Shown here: positions 26,088 through 35,907 of the stretch, piece by piece
Position numbering within the stretch: position 1 is the first letter of the stretch
How the letters are laid out: the number at the start of each line of letters is the position of its first letter
DNA from: Kordiimonas gwangyangensis DSM 19435 = JCM 12864
GTDB taxonomy: Bacteria; Pseudomonadota; Alphaproteobacteria; Sphingomonadales; Kordiimonadaceae
Direction of reading: 5' to 3'
DNA: 64,000 nt
NCBI RefSeq assembly: GCF_000375545.1
Contig: NZ_AQXF01000004.1
Span: 250,477-314,476, forward strand
Made by a program: the position numbers and the translations under genes
Notes under the pieces: model-generated
Told to the model about the DNA's origin: nothing
Seen by the model: the letters and a program-made list of their open reading frames with translations, nothing else
The model's database searches: none

Positions 26088-28430
26088 CTAACCTTGCGCT
26101 TTTTTATAGTGCCGCCGCGCAGGCCGCAGCTTGGCTGCCACTTCAAAGGCTTTCTCGGTCGCCTTTTCGGCTTCCCTAAGTTGTTGGTATTCCCCGGTTT
26201 TATACTGGATAGGCCAGTGGGGGTCGGTGACGCCATAATGGGCTGCCGCGCGGCGGGTAAAGGCCGGGTCATTGAGGTGCGGGCGGGCCAGCGCCACAAG
26301 GTCGGCACGGCCTGCTGCAAGGATTGTATTAATTTGTTCCGGTTCCGTAATAGCGCCCACGGTCATCACGGGAATACCCACCTCATGGCGGATGAAATCT
26401 GCAAACGGCACCTGGTACATGCGGCCATACATGGGTTTCTGGTGCGGCACTGTCTGGCCCGACGAGACGTTGATCAGGTCGACGCCTGCGTCCTTGAAGG
26501 CGGTGCATATGACCTTGAGGTCATCCCAATTCATGCCGCCGGGCGCCCAGTCCCACGCCGAAATCCGCACCGAAATAGGCCGGTCTTCGGGGAAGACTTC
26601 GCGCATGGCGCGGAAGACTTCCAAGGGGTATCTTGCGCGGTTTTCTGCGCTTCCGCCGTACTCGTCCGTGCGCGTGTTGGTCAGCGGCGACAGGAAACTG
26701 GCGATCAGATAGCCGTGCGCGCTGTGCAGCTCCACCATGTCGAAGCCAGCCGCTGCCGCGCGTTCGGTCGCGGTGACAAATTCGGCTTTCACCCGGTCCA
26801 TGTCAGCGCGGTCCATGGCTTTGGGTGTGGTGTTCACGCCCTCCTTGAACGGGATGGCGGACGCGCTGAGGAGCGGCCAGTTGCCAGCGTCCAGCGGCAG
26901 GTCCGAACCGTGTTTCGGGTGTTTTGTCGAGCCCTTGCGGCCGGCATGGCCGATTTGCATACAGACCTTGGCGCCTGAATTTTCATGAATGAAATCAACG
27001 ATTTCCTTCCATGCGCACATCTGTGCATCGTTCCAGATGCCGGGGCAGTGCTCGGTAATCCTTGCATCCGGCGAGGTACAGGTCATTTCGGTAAAGACAA
27101 GACCCGCACCACCCGTGGCCCGCGCGCCCAGATGCACAGTGTGCCACTGTGTTGGCATGCCCTTATCGGCCGAATACTGTGCCATCGGTGCCACCACAAC
27201 CCTGTTGGGCACTGTCATGTTACGGAGGCGGAACGGTGTGAACATGGGGGTCGGGCGACCCTTTATGGTGTGCGGAAAGTGTGCGGAAAGTGTGCGGTAA
27301 AATTCGTCCTCGACCGCGGAGAGAAAATCCGCGTCCCGAAGGCCGAGATTGTCCCACGTGATGCTTTTCGAGCGCGACATCAGCGCGAAGGCAAACGCGT
27401 AGCGGTCCTTGCCGAAGTGGCGCGGCATATCCTCGAACCAGCGCAGGGAAACATCTGCTGCGTGCTGGATGATCTCCACCGGCGTGCGGCGGTTCGCCTC
27501 GTAAGCAGCTTCAATGCCGTCAAGGTCACCTGCATGAGCGAGCACGGCATCCGAGAGACCGATTGCGCATTCCATGGCAAGTTTGGTGCCCGAGCCGATA
27601 GACCAGTGCGCGCTGGCCTTGGCGTCACCGAGGATGACCGTCTTGCCGACACGCCAGTTCTCACAGCGCACACGGGGGAACTGCCGCCAGATCGAGCGGT
27701 TGGTGACAAGCCCATGGCCCGCGAGCTCGTCTGCAAACACACCCTCGAGATAACGCGCGCTTTCCTCTTCGCTCATGGTAGCAAACCCGCAGGCCTCAAA
27801 AGCGGCTGGCGTGCATTCGATCACCCAGGTGGATTTGCCCTCCTCATACTCATAGGTATGGGCGCAGAAATGCCCCTCCGGCGTTTCCTTGAAGAAGAAG
27901 GTGAAAGCGTCGAGGGGGCGCGTTGAGCCCATCCAGGTGAAATGGTTCTTGCGTAGCTCGACCGTGCGGCCAAAGGCTTCCGCCCGTGCTTCGCGGATGG
28001 CGCTACCGATACCGTCCGAGGCCACAATCAGGTCGCTTGCGGCAAAGTCGGCTTCCACGGTTTCCGGGTTGATACGTTTGCCGAACTCAAGCTTTACGCC
28101 AACCGCGCGGCAGCGCTTGGTAAGGATTTCAAGGAGCTTGAAGCGCGAACACCCGGCGAAACCGTTGCCGCCAATCACCGTACGGTCGCCGCCTTTCTCC
28201 ACCACGATATCCTGCCAGTAGGCGAAATGATCACGGATCAGGTCATAGCTTTCAGGGTCGGCGGCAAAAAATTCGTCGAGTGTCTCGTCGGAGAACACGA
28301 CGCCAAAACCGAACGTGTCACCTTCCTGATTCTGCTCAATCACCTCGATGTCAAAATCCGGCCGCGCCTTTTTGGTCAGGAGCGCAAAATAAAGCCCCCC
28401 CGGGCCGCCACCGATCACCGTGATTTTCAT
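26088..28430 (-). CDS. 2-aminobenzoyl-CoA (or salicylyl-CoA) monooxygenase/reductase, FAD hydroxylase-OYE fusion
   Basis: Dearomatising enzyme of CoA-dependent aerobic aromatic degradation. The N-terminal flavin monooxygenase domain opens KITVIGGGPGGLYFALL (GxGxxG) and carries a GDAKASAHWSIGSGTKLAME FAD motif near residue 275. From about residue 390 the protein is an old-yellow-enzyme domain (LFxPFRLRNMTVPNRVVVAPMAQYSA pattern, HAGRKGS, ELHSAHGYLIASFLSP). This fusion (780 aa) is characteristic of 2-aminobenzoyl-CoA monooxygenase/reductase and salicylyl-CoA 5-hydroxylase. The ATG at 28430 is set by GGAGG 9 bp upstream. The co-located ligase and RidA genes favour the aminobenzoate role. Confidence 0.85.
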   Translation of the reverse strand: MKITVIGGGPGGLYFALLTKKARPDFDIEVIEQNQEGDTFGFGVVFSDETLDEFFAADPESYDLIRDHFAYWQDIVVEKGGDRTVIGGNGFAGCSRFKLLEILTKRCRAVGVKLEFGKRINPETVEADFAASDLIVASDGIGSAIREARAEAFGRTVELRKNHFTWMGSTRPLDAFTFFFKETPEGHFCAHTYEYEEGKSTWVIECTPAAFEACGFATMSEEESARYLEGVFADELAGHGLVTNRSIWRQFPRVRCENWRVGKTVILGDAKASAHWSIGSGTKLAMECAIGLSDAVLAHAGDLDGIEAAYEANRRTPVEIIQHAADVSLRWFEDMPRHFGKDRYAFAFALMSRSKSITWDNLGLRDADFLSAVEDEFYRTLSAHFPHTIKGRPTPMFTPFRLRNMTVPNRVVVAPMAQYSADKGMPTQWHTVHLGARATGGAGLVFTEMTCTSPDARITEHCPGIWNDAQMCAWKEIVDFIHENSGAKVCMQIGHAGRKGSTKHPKHGSDLPLDAGNWPLLSASAIPFKEGVNTTPKAMDRADMDRVKAEFVTATERAAAAGFDMVELHSAHGYLIASFLSPLTNTRTDEYGGSAENRARYPLEVFRAMREVFPEDRPISVRISAWDWAPGGMNWDDLKVICTAFKDAGVDLINVSSGQTVPHQKPMYGRMYQVPFADFIRHEVGIPVMTVGAITEPEQINTILAAGRADLVALARPHLNDPAFTRRAAAHYGVTDPHWPIQYKTGEYQQLREAEKATEKAFEVAAKLRPARRHYKKAQG

Positions 28431-28480
28431 CTGCCTCATCCTCCCTGGAAACTTAAACAGAAACAGGCCGTCAGGCCGTC

Positions 28481-28876
28481 TTAGTCCCGCGGCAGAACTG
28501 CCGTGGTTTCGATCTCGATTTTTGCCTTGTCTTCCATCAGGCGGGACACTTCCACACACGCCATGGTGGGATAGTTCTTGCCCATCAGGTCACGCCATAT
28601 CTGGCCCATGCCCTTGAGGTTGGCGAGATACTCGTCCCGGCTCGTGACATACCATGTCATGCGGGCGATATGTTCGGGCCCCGCACCGGCTTCCCCGAGG
28701 ATCGCGAGCGTATTCTCAAGCGTCTGCCGAAGCTGGCCGAGGAAATCCTCCGCCTCGAACACCATGTCTTTGGTCCAGCCGATCTGGCCGGCCACAAACA
28801 CTATGCGGCCTTCCGCCATTATACCGTTCGAATATCCGCTCGGCCGTGGCCAACCTTCGGGCAGAAGCGCCTTCAT
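28481..28876 (-). CDS. RidA/YjgF-family protein lacking the catalytic arginine
   Basis: A 131-aa protein of the RidA fold (FVAGQIGW, then ENTLAILGEAGAGPEHIARMTWYV and the C-terminal KIEIETTAVLP). Canonical RidA enamine/imine deaminases use Arg105 in a YPARSCVEV-like segment; here the segment is YPTMACVEV with Met105, so it belongs with the Arg-less Rid4-7 type groups. It starts inside the thioesterase stop (ATGA overlap) and precedes the monooxygenase/reductase gene, whose product is an enamine. A role in handling that intermediate is attractive but inferred. Confidence 0.85.
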   Translation of the reverse strand: MKALLPEGWPRPSGYSNGIMAEGRIVFVAGQIGWTKDMVFEAEDFLGQLRQTLENTLAILGEAGAGPEHIARMTWYVTSRDEYLANLKGMGQIWRDLMGKNYPTMACVEVSRLMEDKAKIEIETTAVLPRD

Positions 28877-29301
28877 GCGCCTTCCCCCGGCTCGGCCATC
28901 CAGTCCTGCATCGCTTTCCTGAGCGGTGTGCACCAAGGCATGCTCTTGCCGCTTTCCATATCCATGTGCACAAGGATGAGCTTGCCGCTCAGCCTGTCTT
29001 CGCCTTCGCAGCGCGCGCGGATATTAAGCGTGCAGCTGGTGGTGCCGAGGCGCGCGACGGAAAGCTCGAAGATCAGTTCATCCTCAAGCTTGCTGGGCGC
29101 ATGGAAGTCCACCTCGATATGCGCTGTTGGCACGGCGCGCTTCTCCTTGAGGTGAAGCTGGCGGAAGCTTTTCTTGAGCCCGCTTGCAAACCAGTCCTCG
29201 ACCAAGTCGTTGATGAGGCCAAAATAACGCGGGTAAAACATAATGCCCGCCGCATCCACATGCGCGAAGCGCACCTGAACCTCGTTTCTGAAAGTCGCCA
29301 T
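28873..29301 (-). CDS. 4-hydroxybenzoyl-CoA-thioesterase-family (hot-dog) acyl-CoA thioesterase
   Basis: A 142-aa hot-dog-fold thioesterase. The active-site pattern VRFAHVDAAGIMFYPRYFGLIND (Asp and the following helix) is that of the 4HBT/YbgC type. It is the first gene of the thioesterase-ridA-monooxygenase operon and overlaps ridA by 4 bp, so it probably releases CoA from dead-end aryl-CoA or pathway intermediates. The operator at 29331-29353 lies 30 bp upstream of its start. Confidence 0.87.
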   Translation of the reverse strand: MATFRNEVQVRFAHVDAAGIMFYPRYFGLINDLVEDWFASGLKKSFRQLHLKEKRAVPTAHIEVDFHAPSKLEDELIFELSVARLGTTSCTLNIRARCEGEDRLSGKLILVHMDMESGKSMPWCTPLRKAMQDWMAEPGEGA

Positions 29302-29330
29302 CAGGATATTCCCGTCCCTACTGAGATTTG

Positions 29331-29353
29331 AATTTATTTTAGCACTAAATTAA
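29331..29353. promoter_or_regulatory. Operator copy 1 of the aromatic-degradation regulon
   Basis: A 23-bp element with the dyad core TTTTAGCACTAAA, identical at every base to copy 2 (36409-36431). It lies 30 bp upstream of the thioesterase start. It is likely bound by the MarR regulator of the cluster. Confidence 0.7.
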
Positions 29354-29509
29354 TTGCGCGACAAGGCTATGAAGGGTACGCGCCCCGCATCCGGCTTTCT
29401 ATGCCGGAATTGAGGCATTCTGTACTGAAATTCGCCACAATGGTAGGTAACAGTGCCTCATGTGCAGAACGTCGGTGTGGACCGGCGCTGACACACGGAG
29501 TTTTATCAA

Positions 29510-30100
29510 ATGAAAAAGCTTGTCCTTGCTGCAGCCATTGGTGTGCTCGGGGGTGGTGTGGCTTTCTCTTCTGTTCTTAGTTCTACGGCCTACGCACAAA
29601 CCGTAACCGAGCAGCAAACGATCCAGAGCCAGCTTGTCGCGCTTGCACAGGCCGGTGATTGGGCTGGTTTCCAGTCAGTGGTCGATATTCAGGTGGCTGC
29701 CGGTAAATCGAACGTACTGGCCGCAATCGCCGACAGTCTTTCCAGCATGGGGCTGGCCCTTGCGGATACCGATGATACGGCTGCGGTGGCGCTTGAGCTG
29801 GCGGCTCTTGCGCTTGTCGATAACCAGAGTGTCAGCGCGGTAGACACCGGCCTTGCCGCCCGCGTGGGCAGCAATGTTGGCCGGGTGAAAGCCAAGGTTG
29901 CCACCCGTAACCCGAACGGCGCTGCGGCGCTGACCGCGGCGGTGAACCGCAACAGCTCTTCAACCCTCGTGGCGGCCTATACATCAGGCCAGTCTTCCGG
30001 GTCGATCGGTGGTGGGACCCCGGGTGAACCCGGCTCCACGGTTGATAGCGTTACCGACGGTGAGAACCCGAGCCAAAGCGGTAGCCCGACGGGCACCTGA
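29510..30100 (+). CDS. Secreted protein of unknown function, paralogue 1 of an NPxQSGSPT-tail pair
   Basis: A 196-aa protein with a signal peptide (KKLVLAAAIGVLGGGVAFSS..AYA, cut near residue 30). An Ala/Val-rich helical part (QSQLVALAQAGDWAGFQSVV, later LAAIADSLSSMGLALADTDD) and a Gly/Ser/Pro-rich tail ending NPSQSGSPTGT follow. The gene at 37502 has the same layout and the same tail, NPNQSGSPT at its very end, so they form one family. No known domain is recognised. It is divergent from the thioesterase operon and ends in a terminator. Confidence 0.75.
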   Translation: MKKLVLAAAIGVLGGGVAFSSVLSSTAYAQTVTEQQTIQSQLVALAQAGDWAGFQSVVDIQVAAGKSNVLAAIADSLSSMGLALADTDDTAAVALELAALALVDNQSVSAVDTGLAARVGSNVGRVKAKVATRNPNGAAALTAAVNRNSSSTLVAAYTSGQSSGSIGGGTPGEPGSTVDSVTDGENPSQSGSPTGT

Positions 30101-30115
30101 TAGCGGCTTGTCAGC

Positions 30116-30146
30116 AAAAGGCCGGGCCATGCTTCGGCCTTTTTTG
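30116..30146 (+). terminator. Rho-independent terminator of secreted paralogue 1
   Basis: AAAAGGCCG pairs with CGGCCTTTT, followed by a further T run. Confidence 0.88.
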
Positions 30147-30228
30147 ACGGGCATGTTTTCTCCTTGTTATGGATGTTTTTTTTACGTGGCCTGATGGCCG
30201 CGCCTGATTTGTTGTTTGGGACTTTATC

Positions 30229-31599
30229 ATGCGTTTCCTCCTCTGTGGCCTTGCGGTTCTGGCCGCCTGCCTGCCCGCTCTTGCAACTGACGACACAAGT
30301 GCGTTTGCCGGTGTCTGGCAAACCCGGGGTTACGGCTATGTCATGTCGGTTGAGGGGGATACGGTCACGCTTTATGAACGCACGGCCATCAGTTGCCAGA
30401 AGTCAGCGCTGACGGCAGGCGAGCTGGTGCCCGCGCCGGGCGACAGCATGGCTTTTTCTGTCTCGCTGCCCGGGTTCATTAACGCCACCATGGTGGTGAA
30501 GCCGGGGGATGACGCTGGCAGTCTGTCGTTGCACCGTACCGACACCGTGACATGGATGAAGGCCACCCGGCTTGAGATACTGCCCACCATCTGCACCAGC
30601 GAAACACCGGAAAGCCAAGCCGCTGCCATCTTCGCGCAAACCTTCCGCGAGCATTATCCTTTTGAAGGCATCAGCGGGCTGGCTTGGGACAGCAGCGAAC
30701 AGGACAGCCTGATTGCGGGGTCCGAGCTTTTTAAAGTGCTCTCGGGCCAGTTGATGGAACTTGAGGACCCGCACGTGGCGCTGGTGGCACCGCACCTTGA
30801 TGAAGCGTTTTTTGGTGCGGAACAGGGTGGCCGTAACCTTAGTGATGACGACCGCAAAGCGGCGCGCGCACTGGTGAAATCAAAATACCTTGGCGGCAAG
30901 GCCCGCACCCTTGCTGGTGGACGCATGCTGTTTGGTTGGCTGTCGTCGGAGCTTGCCTACCTGCGGGTGGACAGTTTCTATGGCTACGGCGCGCAGGACG
31001 GCGGGGCCGATGATGCGGCTGTGCTGCATAAAGCGCTCGACCAGATTGTGGGTGGGCTATCGGGGGCGGCTGCCCTTGTGCTTGATATGCGTGATAATGA
31101 CGGCGGATCCGACAAGCTGGCGATTGAGCTGGCGCGCCGCTTCACCGACCGCGCTTATGTGGCCTACCGCAAGCAGGCGGTGGGTGAAGTAGGCCCGGAC
31201 CGGCAGATCATCTGGGCAAGCCAGAGCGAGACCATGGTTGAACCCTTGCCGGAGCATGCGGCTTACACGGGCGAACTTCTGATCCTGACCTCGGGTGACA
31301 CGGTGAGCGCGGCGGAGACATTCCTTATGGCAATGATGGGCCGCGCGGCTGACACCCGCCGTCTGGGTGCCGCGACACGGGGCAGTTTCTCGGACATGCT
31401 GCCACGTGCACTGCCGAACGGTTGGCTTTTCGCCCTGCCGAATGAGCGTTATGTGGACGCGAGCGGCAAAAGCTATGATGGTACCGGCATTGTGCCCGAT
31501 TTTGCTGTGGCCGAAGTTTCGCCCGCCGATATCAAGGCTGGCCGCGACCGGGCGCTTGATACCATCCTCACGCTCCTCAGCGCCACCGAACGCCAGTAG
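30229..31599 (+). CDS. Secreted S41-family (tail-specific-protease-like) peptidase
   Basis: A 456-aa exported serine peptidase. Signal peptide to about residue 19 (ending ALAT). The N-terminal ~110 residues form a beta-rich unit, followed by helices and the S41 core: ELAYLRVDSFYG, ALVLDMRDNDGGSDK (the substrate-positioning loop) and the nucleophile Ser near residue 360 in TSGDTVSAAETF. No PDZ domain is seen between these parts, so it resembles stand-alone C-terminal processing peptidases. A role together with the neighbouring secreted paralogue is possible but unsupported. Confidence 0.85.
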   Translation: MRFLLCGLAVLAACLPALATDDTSAFAGVWQTRGYGYVMSVEGDTVTLYERTAISCQKSALTAGELVPAPGDSMAFSVSLPGFINATMVVKPGDDAGSLSLHRTDTVTWMKATRLEILPTICTSETPESQAAAIFAQTFREHYPFEGISGLAWDSSEQDSLIAGSELFKVLSGQLMELEDPHVALVAPHLDEAFFGAEQGGRNLSDDDRKAARALVKSKYLGGKARTLAGGRMLFGWLSSELAYLRVDSFYGYGAQDGGADDAAVLHKALDQIVGGLSGAAALVLDMRDNDGGSDKLAIELARRFTDRAYVAYRKQAVGEVGPDRQIIWASQSETMVEPLPEHAAYTGELLILTSGDTVSAAETFLMAMMGRAADTRRLGAATRGSFSDMLPRALPNGWLFALPNERYVDASGKSYDGTGIVPDFAVAEVSPADIKAGRDRALDTILTLLSATERQ

Positions 31600-31721
31600 T
31601 CTAAGCTAATCGCTCGCCATCCTTATGGCCTGCTGACGCGGCCAAGTATGTGTGCCCATCGATATTTGACGCCCCAAGCGGCAGCATGGAGCACCCAAGC
31701 CAAACGATCGGGAGCACAGCT

Positions 31722-32213
31722 ATGAGTATCTATACAAAAATCAAGGAAGACCATGACGAGATGCGCGACCTGCTTCAGCGCATTGAGGCCCTTGGCCCGC
31801 ATGAGAATGACGCCCGCGACAACCTTTTTAACATGCTCAAGGAAAAGGTGATCGTGCACAGCGTGGCGGAAGAAAAGGCTTTTTATAACCCGCTCAAGCG
31901 CTTCAAGGATATGAAGGAAGAGATTGAGCACGGCAAGGAAGAGCATGAAGAAGCGGAGGAACTGCTTGAGGAACTGACGGACACGTCGCTCGGCGGTACA
32001 GCGTGGATGCAGAAATTCCGCAGCCTCAAAGATTCGCTCGAGCATCACATGCGTGAAGAAGAGCGCGAGATTTTCCCGGACGCCAAGGAAGTGCTCACGC
32101 AAGACCGCGCCGAGACTATGGAGCAGGAGATGATCGAGCGCGCGGACAAGGAAAAATACGACAGCGATATCGACCATCGCCGTCACGACCATATATGGGA
32201 CGGTAAGCTTTAA
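31722..32213 (+). CDS. Hemerythrin-like HHE-domain protein
   Basis: A 163-aa helical bundle with the di-iron hemerythrin pattern: KEDHDEM (His), IVHSVAEEKAFYNPL, EHGKEEHEEAEELL and LEHHMREEEREIFP. The C-terminal DIDHRRHDHIW is extra His-rich. Such proteins bind oxygen or nitric oxide or repair iron-sulfur clusters. The start at 31722 follows GGGAG by 6 bp; the longer frame from 31650 lacks a site. It converges on the ligase gene. Confidence 0.85.
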   Translation: MSIYTKIKEDHDEMRDLLQRIEALGPHENDARDNLFNMLKEKVIVHSVAEEKAFYNPLKRFKDMKEEIEHGKEEHEEAEELLEELTDTSLGGTAWMQKFRSLKDSLEHHMREEEREIFPDAKEVLTQDRAETMEQEMIERADKEKYDSDIDHRRHDHIWDGKL

Positions 32214-32247
32214 TGCTGGATGACCACGAGAGGTTTAGGAGGCACCG

Positions 32248-33852
32248 CTAATTGCGCGGTGCCTCTTTCAGTTTGAAGCGCTGCAGTTTGCCGGTCTGGG
32301 TTTTCGGTAGCTCATCGATAAACTCAATCGCGCGCGGATATTTATAGGGCGCGATGGTGGCCTTCACATGGTGCTGCAGCGCTTCCTTGAGCTCATCGCT
32401 CTCGTCCACGCCGCGGCGCAGCACAATGAAGGCCTTTACAATCTGGCCGCGCGCGGCATCTGGCACGCCGATGACCGCACATTCCGCAACCGCATCGTGG
32501 GTCAGCAGCGCGCTTTCCACCTCAGGCCCGCCGATGTTGTAGCCGGATGAGATGATCATATCGTCAGACCGCGCGACAAAGGTGAAATAGCCGTCCTCGC
32601 TCATATAATAGGTGTCGCCGGTGATGTTCCAGCCGTTCTGCACATATTTCTGTTGTCTGGCGTCGGCCATATAGCGGCAGCCGGTCGGCCCACGCACGGC
32701 GAGGCGGCCTGTTGCGGGCGGGGTGAGGATTTTGCCACTCTCGTCCTGCACACAAGCCGTATAGCCGGGCACCGGTTTGCCGGTGGCACCCGGGCGAATC
32801 TCGCCCTCGGTCGCGGCGATGAAAATATGGATCATCTCGGTCGCGCCGATGCCGTCCATCAGCTTGAGGCCGGTGCACTCGAACCACGCCTGCCATGTGG
32901 CTTCCGGCAGGCTTTCGCCCGCCGAGACACAGCGGCGGAGGGTGGAGATATCCCGCCCCTTCAGTTTGCCCATCAGCGCGCGGTAGGCGGTGGGGGCGGT
33001 GAACAGCATGGTCACGCCAGCATGCTCGATAATATCCAGGAGCGCTTCGGGCGTCGGGCCGGCGGGCAGGGCGGTGGCGGCGCCAAACCGCGCCGGGAAG
33101 ACCACAAGGCCGCCAAGCCCGAAGGTGAAAGCAATGGGTGGTGAGCCGGTGAACACGTCCGTGCTTCGGGGCGCGAGGATATTGGCGGCATAAGCGTCCG
33201 CCATTGCAAGGATATCGCGGTGGAAATGCATGCAAGCCTTGGGCTCACCCGTGGTGCCGGACGTGAAGGCCAGAAGCGCCACATCGTCCTGCGCGGTATC
33301 GACGGCGTCAAAGTCATCGGCTTTGCTGGCCATATGCGCTTCAAGCGCCGCGCCCTCGTCACCAAAGCCGAACGCCTTGAGGGGCTGGTTCGTAAGCTTC
33401 GCGGCGGCCGACAGTTCATCCATCAGCGCGTTTTCACAAAGCGCGATCGTGATCTCCGCCTTGTTGCAGATTTTGACAAGCTCGGGCGCGCGCAGCAGCG
33501 GCATGGTGGCAACCGCGACGCCACCCGCCTTGATGATGGCATACCAGGCCGCATACATTATCGCCGTGTTGCGGCCGCGCAAAAGCACGCGGCCGCCGGG
33601 CACAAGGCCCATGTCTTCCGTGAGCACGCGGGCGATGCGGTTGACGGTGGCCGTCAGTTCCGCGTAGGTCCAGCGGCCTGTGGTCCAGATGATGGCAGGG
33701 TCTTCCGGCTTGCCGGACTTCAGCAGCACATCGGCAGCGTTCACCCTCTCAGGGTAGGCAAGCGCGGCCAGGTCGAACCTCAGCTCGGGCCACAGGCTCT
33801 CATCCGGCAGGTTGTCCCGCGTGAAGGTGTCGATATGCGCTGATCTGTACAT
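32248..33852 (-). CDS. Aryl-CoA ligase, probably 2-aminobenzoate-CoA ligase
   Basis: Activates an aromatic acid to its CoA thioester with ATP. The frame has the benzoate-CoA-ligase-family motifs: AFTSGTTGEPKACMHFHRD at about residue 188, the IGATEM motif of aryl-CoA ligases (DGIGATEMIHIF), GDTYYMSEDGYF, SSGYNIGGPEVESALL and the C-terminal KTQTGKLQRFKL Lys. The 534-aa length assumes the ATG at 33852, with GGGGAG 9 bp upstream. The neighbouring 2-aminobenzoyl-CoA monooxygenase-type gene makes 2-aminobenzoate the likely substrate; benzoate or salicylate remain possible. Confidence 0.85.
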   Translation of the reverse strand: MYRSAHIDTFTRDNLPDESLWPELRFDLAALAYPERVNAADVLLKSGKPEDPAIIWTTGRWTYAELTATVNRIARVLTEDMGLVPGGRVLLRGRNTAIMYAAWYAIIKAGGVAVATMPLLRAPELVKICNKAEITIALCENALMDELSAAAKLTNQPLKAFGFGDEGAALEAHMASKADDFDAVDTAQDDVALLAFTSGTTGEPKACMHFHRDILAMADAYAANILAPRSTDVFTGSPPIAFTFGLGGLVVFPARFGAATALPAGPTPEALLDIIEHAGVTMLFTAPTAYRALMGKLKGRDISTLRRCVSAGESLPEATWQAWFECTGLKLMDGIGATEMIHIFIAATEGEIRPGATGKPVPGYTACVQDESGKILTPPATGRLAVRGPTGCRYMADARQQKYVQNGWNITGDTYYMSEDGYFTFVARSDDMIISSGYNIGGPEVESALLTHDAVAECAVIGVPDAARGQIVKAFIVLRRGVDESDELKEALQHHVKATIAPYKYPRAIEFIDELPKTQTGKLQRFKLKEAPRN

Positions 33853-33892
33853 GCTCCCGGGCTCCCCTCCCTTCATGCTTGTGACGCGGGTA

Positions 33893-35080
33893 TCAGTCCG
33901 CGAGCAATTGCCGTGCGATCACCAGTTTCTGCACCTCGGACGCGCCCTCATAAATGCGGAGCGCGCGGATCTCGCGGTACAGTTCTTCCACTTTCACGCC
34001 TTTGGTCACGCCCATGCCACCGAACATCTGCAGCGCCTTGTCGATGACCGTTTGTGCGCTGTCGGTGGCGTGAAGCTTGGCCATGGCGGCCTCGCGCGTC
34101 ACACGCGGTGCGCCGCTGTCCTTGGTCCAAGCCGCGCGGTAAATCAGCAGCGCGCTGGCGTCGATATCAAGCGCCATCTCGGCCAGCCGTTCCTGTGTGA
34201 TCGGCAGGTCCGCAAGCGGCGCGCCGAACAGCTGCCGGCTTTTGGTGCGGCCGATGGCCTCGGCCAGCGCACGGCGGGCGAAACCAAGGGCTGCAGCCCC
34301 CACGGTGGAGCGGAAGATATCAAGCGTTGCCATCGCGAGCTTGAAGCCTTCACCGCGCTTGCCGATCAGCTTGCCCGCGTCCAGTTCGCAGCCATCAAAG
34401 GCGAGGCGGCCAAGCGGGTGCGGCGCGATCACCTCGATGCGTTCCTTGATGGAGAAACCCGGCGTGTCGGCATCGACCACGATGGCGGACAGGCCGCGCG
34501 CGCCCGGCGCTTCGCCGGTGCGGGCAAAGGTGCAGTAAAAGTCTGCGATGCCGCCATTTGAGATATAGGTCTTCTCACCCTTCAGCTTATAGCCGCCGGA
34601 TTTGCGCTCCTTGAGCTTGGCGGCGATTTGCGCGACATCCGACCCGGCCTCAGGTTCGGTGAGTGCAAAGGCGGCGATCTTCTGGCCCGATGCTACCTGC
34701 GGCAGGTATTCGGCCTTGAGCTCTTCACTGCCCGCGAGCGTGATCGCGCCAGAGCCAAGGCCCTGCATCGCAAAAGCAAAGTCGGCGAGGCCGGAATAGC
34801 GCGCGAGCGTTTCGCGGATGATGCAAAGCGAACGCACATCAAGCCCCTCATGCATGCCGCCATAGGCCTTTGGCACCGCGTAGCGCAGCCAGCCACCGGC
34901 ACCAAGCGTATGCACAAGGATACGGCAGGTGCTGTCCACGTCCGCATGGGCGTGGTCGCTGTCCACAATGGGGGGCAGGTATTCTGCCGCCCAGGCATCC
35001 AGCTCGCGCGCGAGCACACGGTGGTGGTCGTCGAAAAAGGGCCAGTTCAAATAGCTTTTATCTGCGGGAATGCTTGCCAT
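33893..35080 (-). CDS. Acyl-CoA dehydrogenase
   Basis: FAD-dependent alpha,beta-dehydrogenase. N-terminal helices are followed by [36 protein letters not shown] (the FAD/substrate motif), and the C-terminal domain containing [29 protein letters not shown] in short pieces, with the catalytic Glu in IYEGASEV. Length 395 aa is typical. It overlaps the hydratase gene by one base and precedes the ligase gene by 40 bp, so it belongs to the aromatic operon and would dehydrogenate the alicyclic CoA intermediate. Confidence 0.9.
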   Translation of the reverse strand: MASIPADKSYLNWPFFDDHHRVLARELDAWAAEYLPPIVDSDHAHADVDSTCRILVHTLGAGGWLRYAVPKAYGGMHEGLDVRSLCIIRETLARYSGLADFAFAMQGLGSGAITLAGSEELKAEYLPQVASGQKIAAFALTEPEAGSDVAQIAAKLKERKSGGYKLKGEKTYISNGGIADFYCTFARTGEAPGARGLSAIVVDADTPGFSIKERIEVIAPHPLGRLAFDGCELDAGKLIGKRGEGFKLAMATLDIFRSTVGAAALGFARRALAEAIGRTKSRQLFGAPLADLPITQERLAEMALDIDASALLIYRAAWTKDSGAPRVTREAAMAKLHATDSAQTVIDKALQMFGGMGVTKGVKVEELYREIRALRIYEGASEVQKLVIARQLLAD

Positions 35081-35889
35081 CAGTCACCCTCGAATACCGG
35101 TTTTTGTTTGTTCACAAAGGCATGGTAGGCGCGCTCAAAATCCTTCGTTTGCATGCAGATGGCTTGCGCTTGCGCTTCAGCCTCAATCGCGGCATCGAGG
35201 CTCATGTCCCATTCCATATTCAGCTGGTTTTTGGTCATGCCGTTCGCGAAGGTAGGACCGGATGCGAGGCGCGATGCCATATCCTCGGCTTCCGCGCGCA
35301 GTTTGCTTTTCTCGATGATGCGGTTGAAGAAGCCCCAACGCTCGCCTTCCTCCGCACTCATGGTGCGACCGGTGAAAAGCAGTTCGGACGCGCGGCCCTG
35401 ACCGATGATGCGCGGCAGGATGGCGCACGCGCCCATGTCGCAGCCTGCGAGGCCAACGCGGTTGAAGAGGAAAGCGGTGCGGGCGTCTTTGGTGGCGAAG
35501 CGCAGGTCGGACGCCATGGCGATAATTGCCCCTGCGCCGACACAGATGCCGTCCACGGCGGTGATGATCGGCTGCGGGCAGCCGCGCATGGCTTTGACGA
35601 GATCGCCGGTCATGCGAGTGAACTTGAGGAGGTCGGGCATGTCCATCTTGACGAGCGGACCGATGATCTCATGCACGTCACCGCCCGAGGAGAAGTTGCC
35701 GCCTGCGCCCATCATGATGATGGCCTTGACCTCAGGCACATAAACGAGGCCCCGGAACGTGTCCCGGAGTTCGGCGTAGCTTTCGAATGTCAGCGGGTTC
35801 ATGCGGTCCGGGCGGTTGAGGGTGACGGTGGCCACACCGTCCTTGAAGTCCCACAGGAAGTGTTTCGGTTTGAAGCTTTTGGGGTCCAT
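35080..35889 (-). CDS. Enoyl-CoA hydratase/isomerase-family protein
   Basis: Crotonase-fold enzyme adding water across an enoyl-CoA double bond. The oxyanion-hole motifs are [12 protein letters not shown] (about residue 65) and the [17 protein letters not shown] segment; the second catalytic position follows in [20 protein letters not shown]. Length is 269 aa. It is the gene after marR in the operon, with the dehydrogenase gene starting at its stop codon. It fits the hydration step after ring reduction. Confidence 0.88.
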   Translation of the reverse strand: MDPKSFKPKHFLWDFKDGVATVTLNRPDRMNPLTFESYAELRDTFRGLVYVPEVKAIIMMGAGGNFSSGGDVHEIIGPLVKMDMPDLLKFTRMTGDLVKAMRGCPQPIITAVDGICVGAGAIIAMASDLRFATKDARTAFLFNRVGLAGCDMGACAILPRIIGQGRASELLFTGRTMSAEEGERWGFFNRIIEKSKLRAEAEDMASRLASGPTFANGMTKNQLNMEWDMSLDAAIEAEAQAQAICMQTKDFERAYHAFVNKQKPVFEGD

Positions 35890-35907
35890 CGTTTGTGTCC
35901 TTATGCG

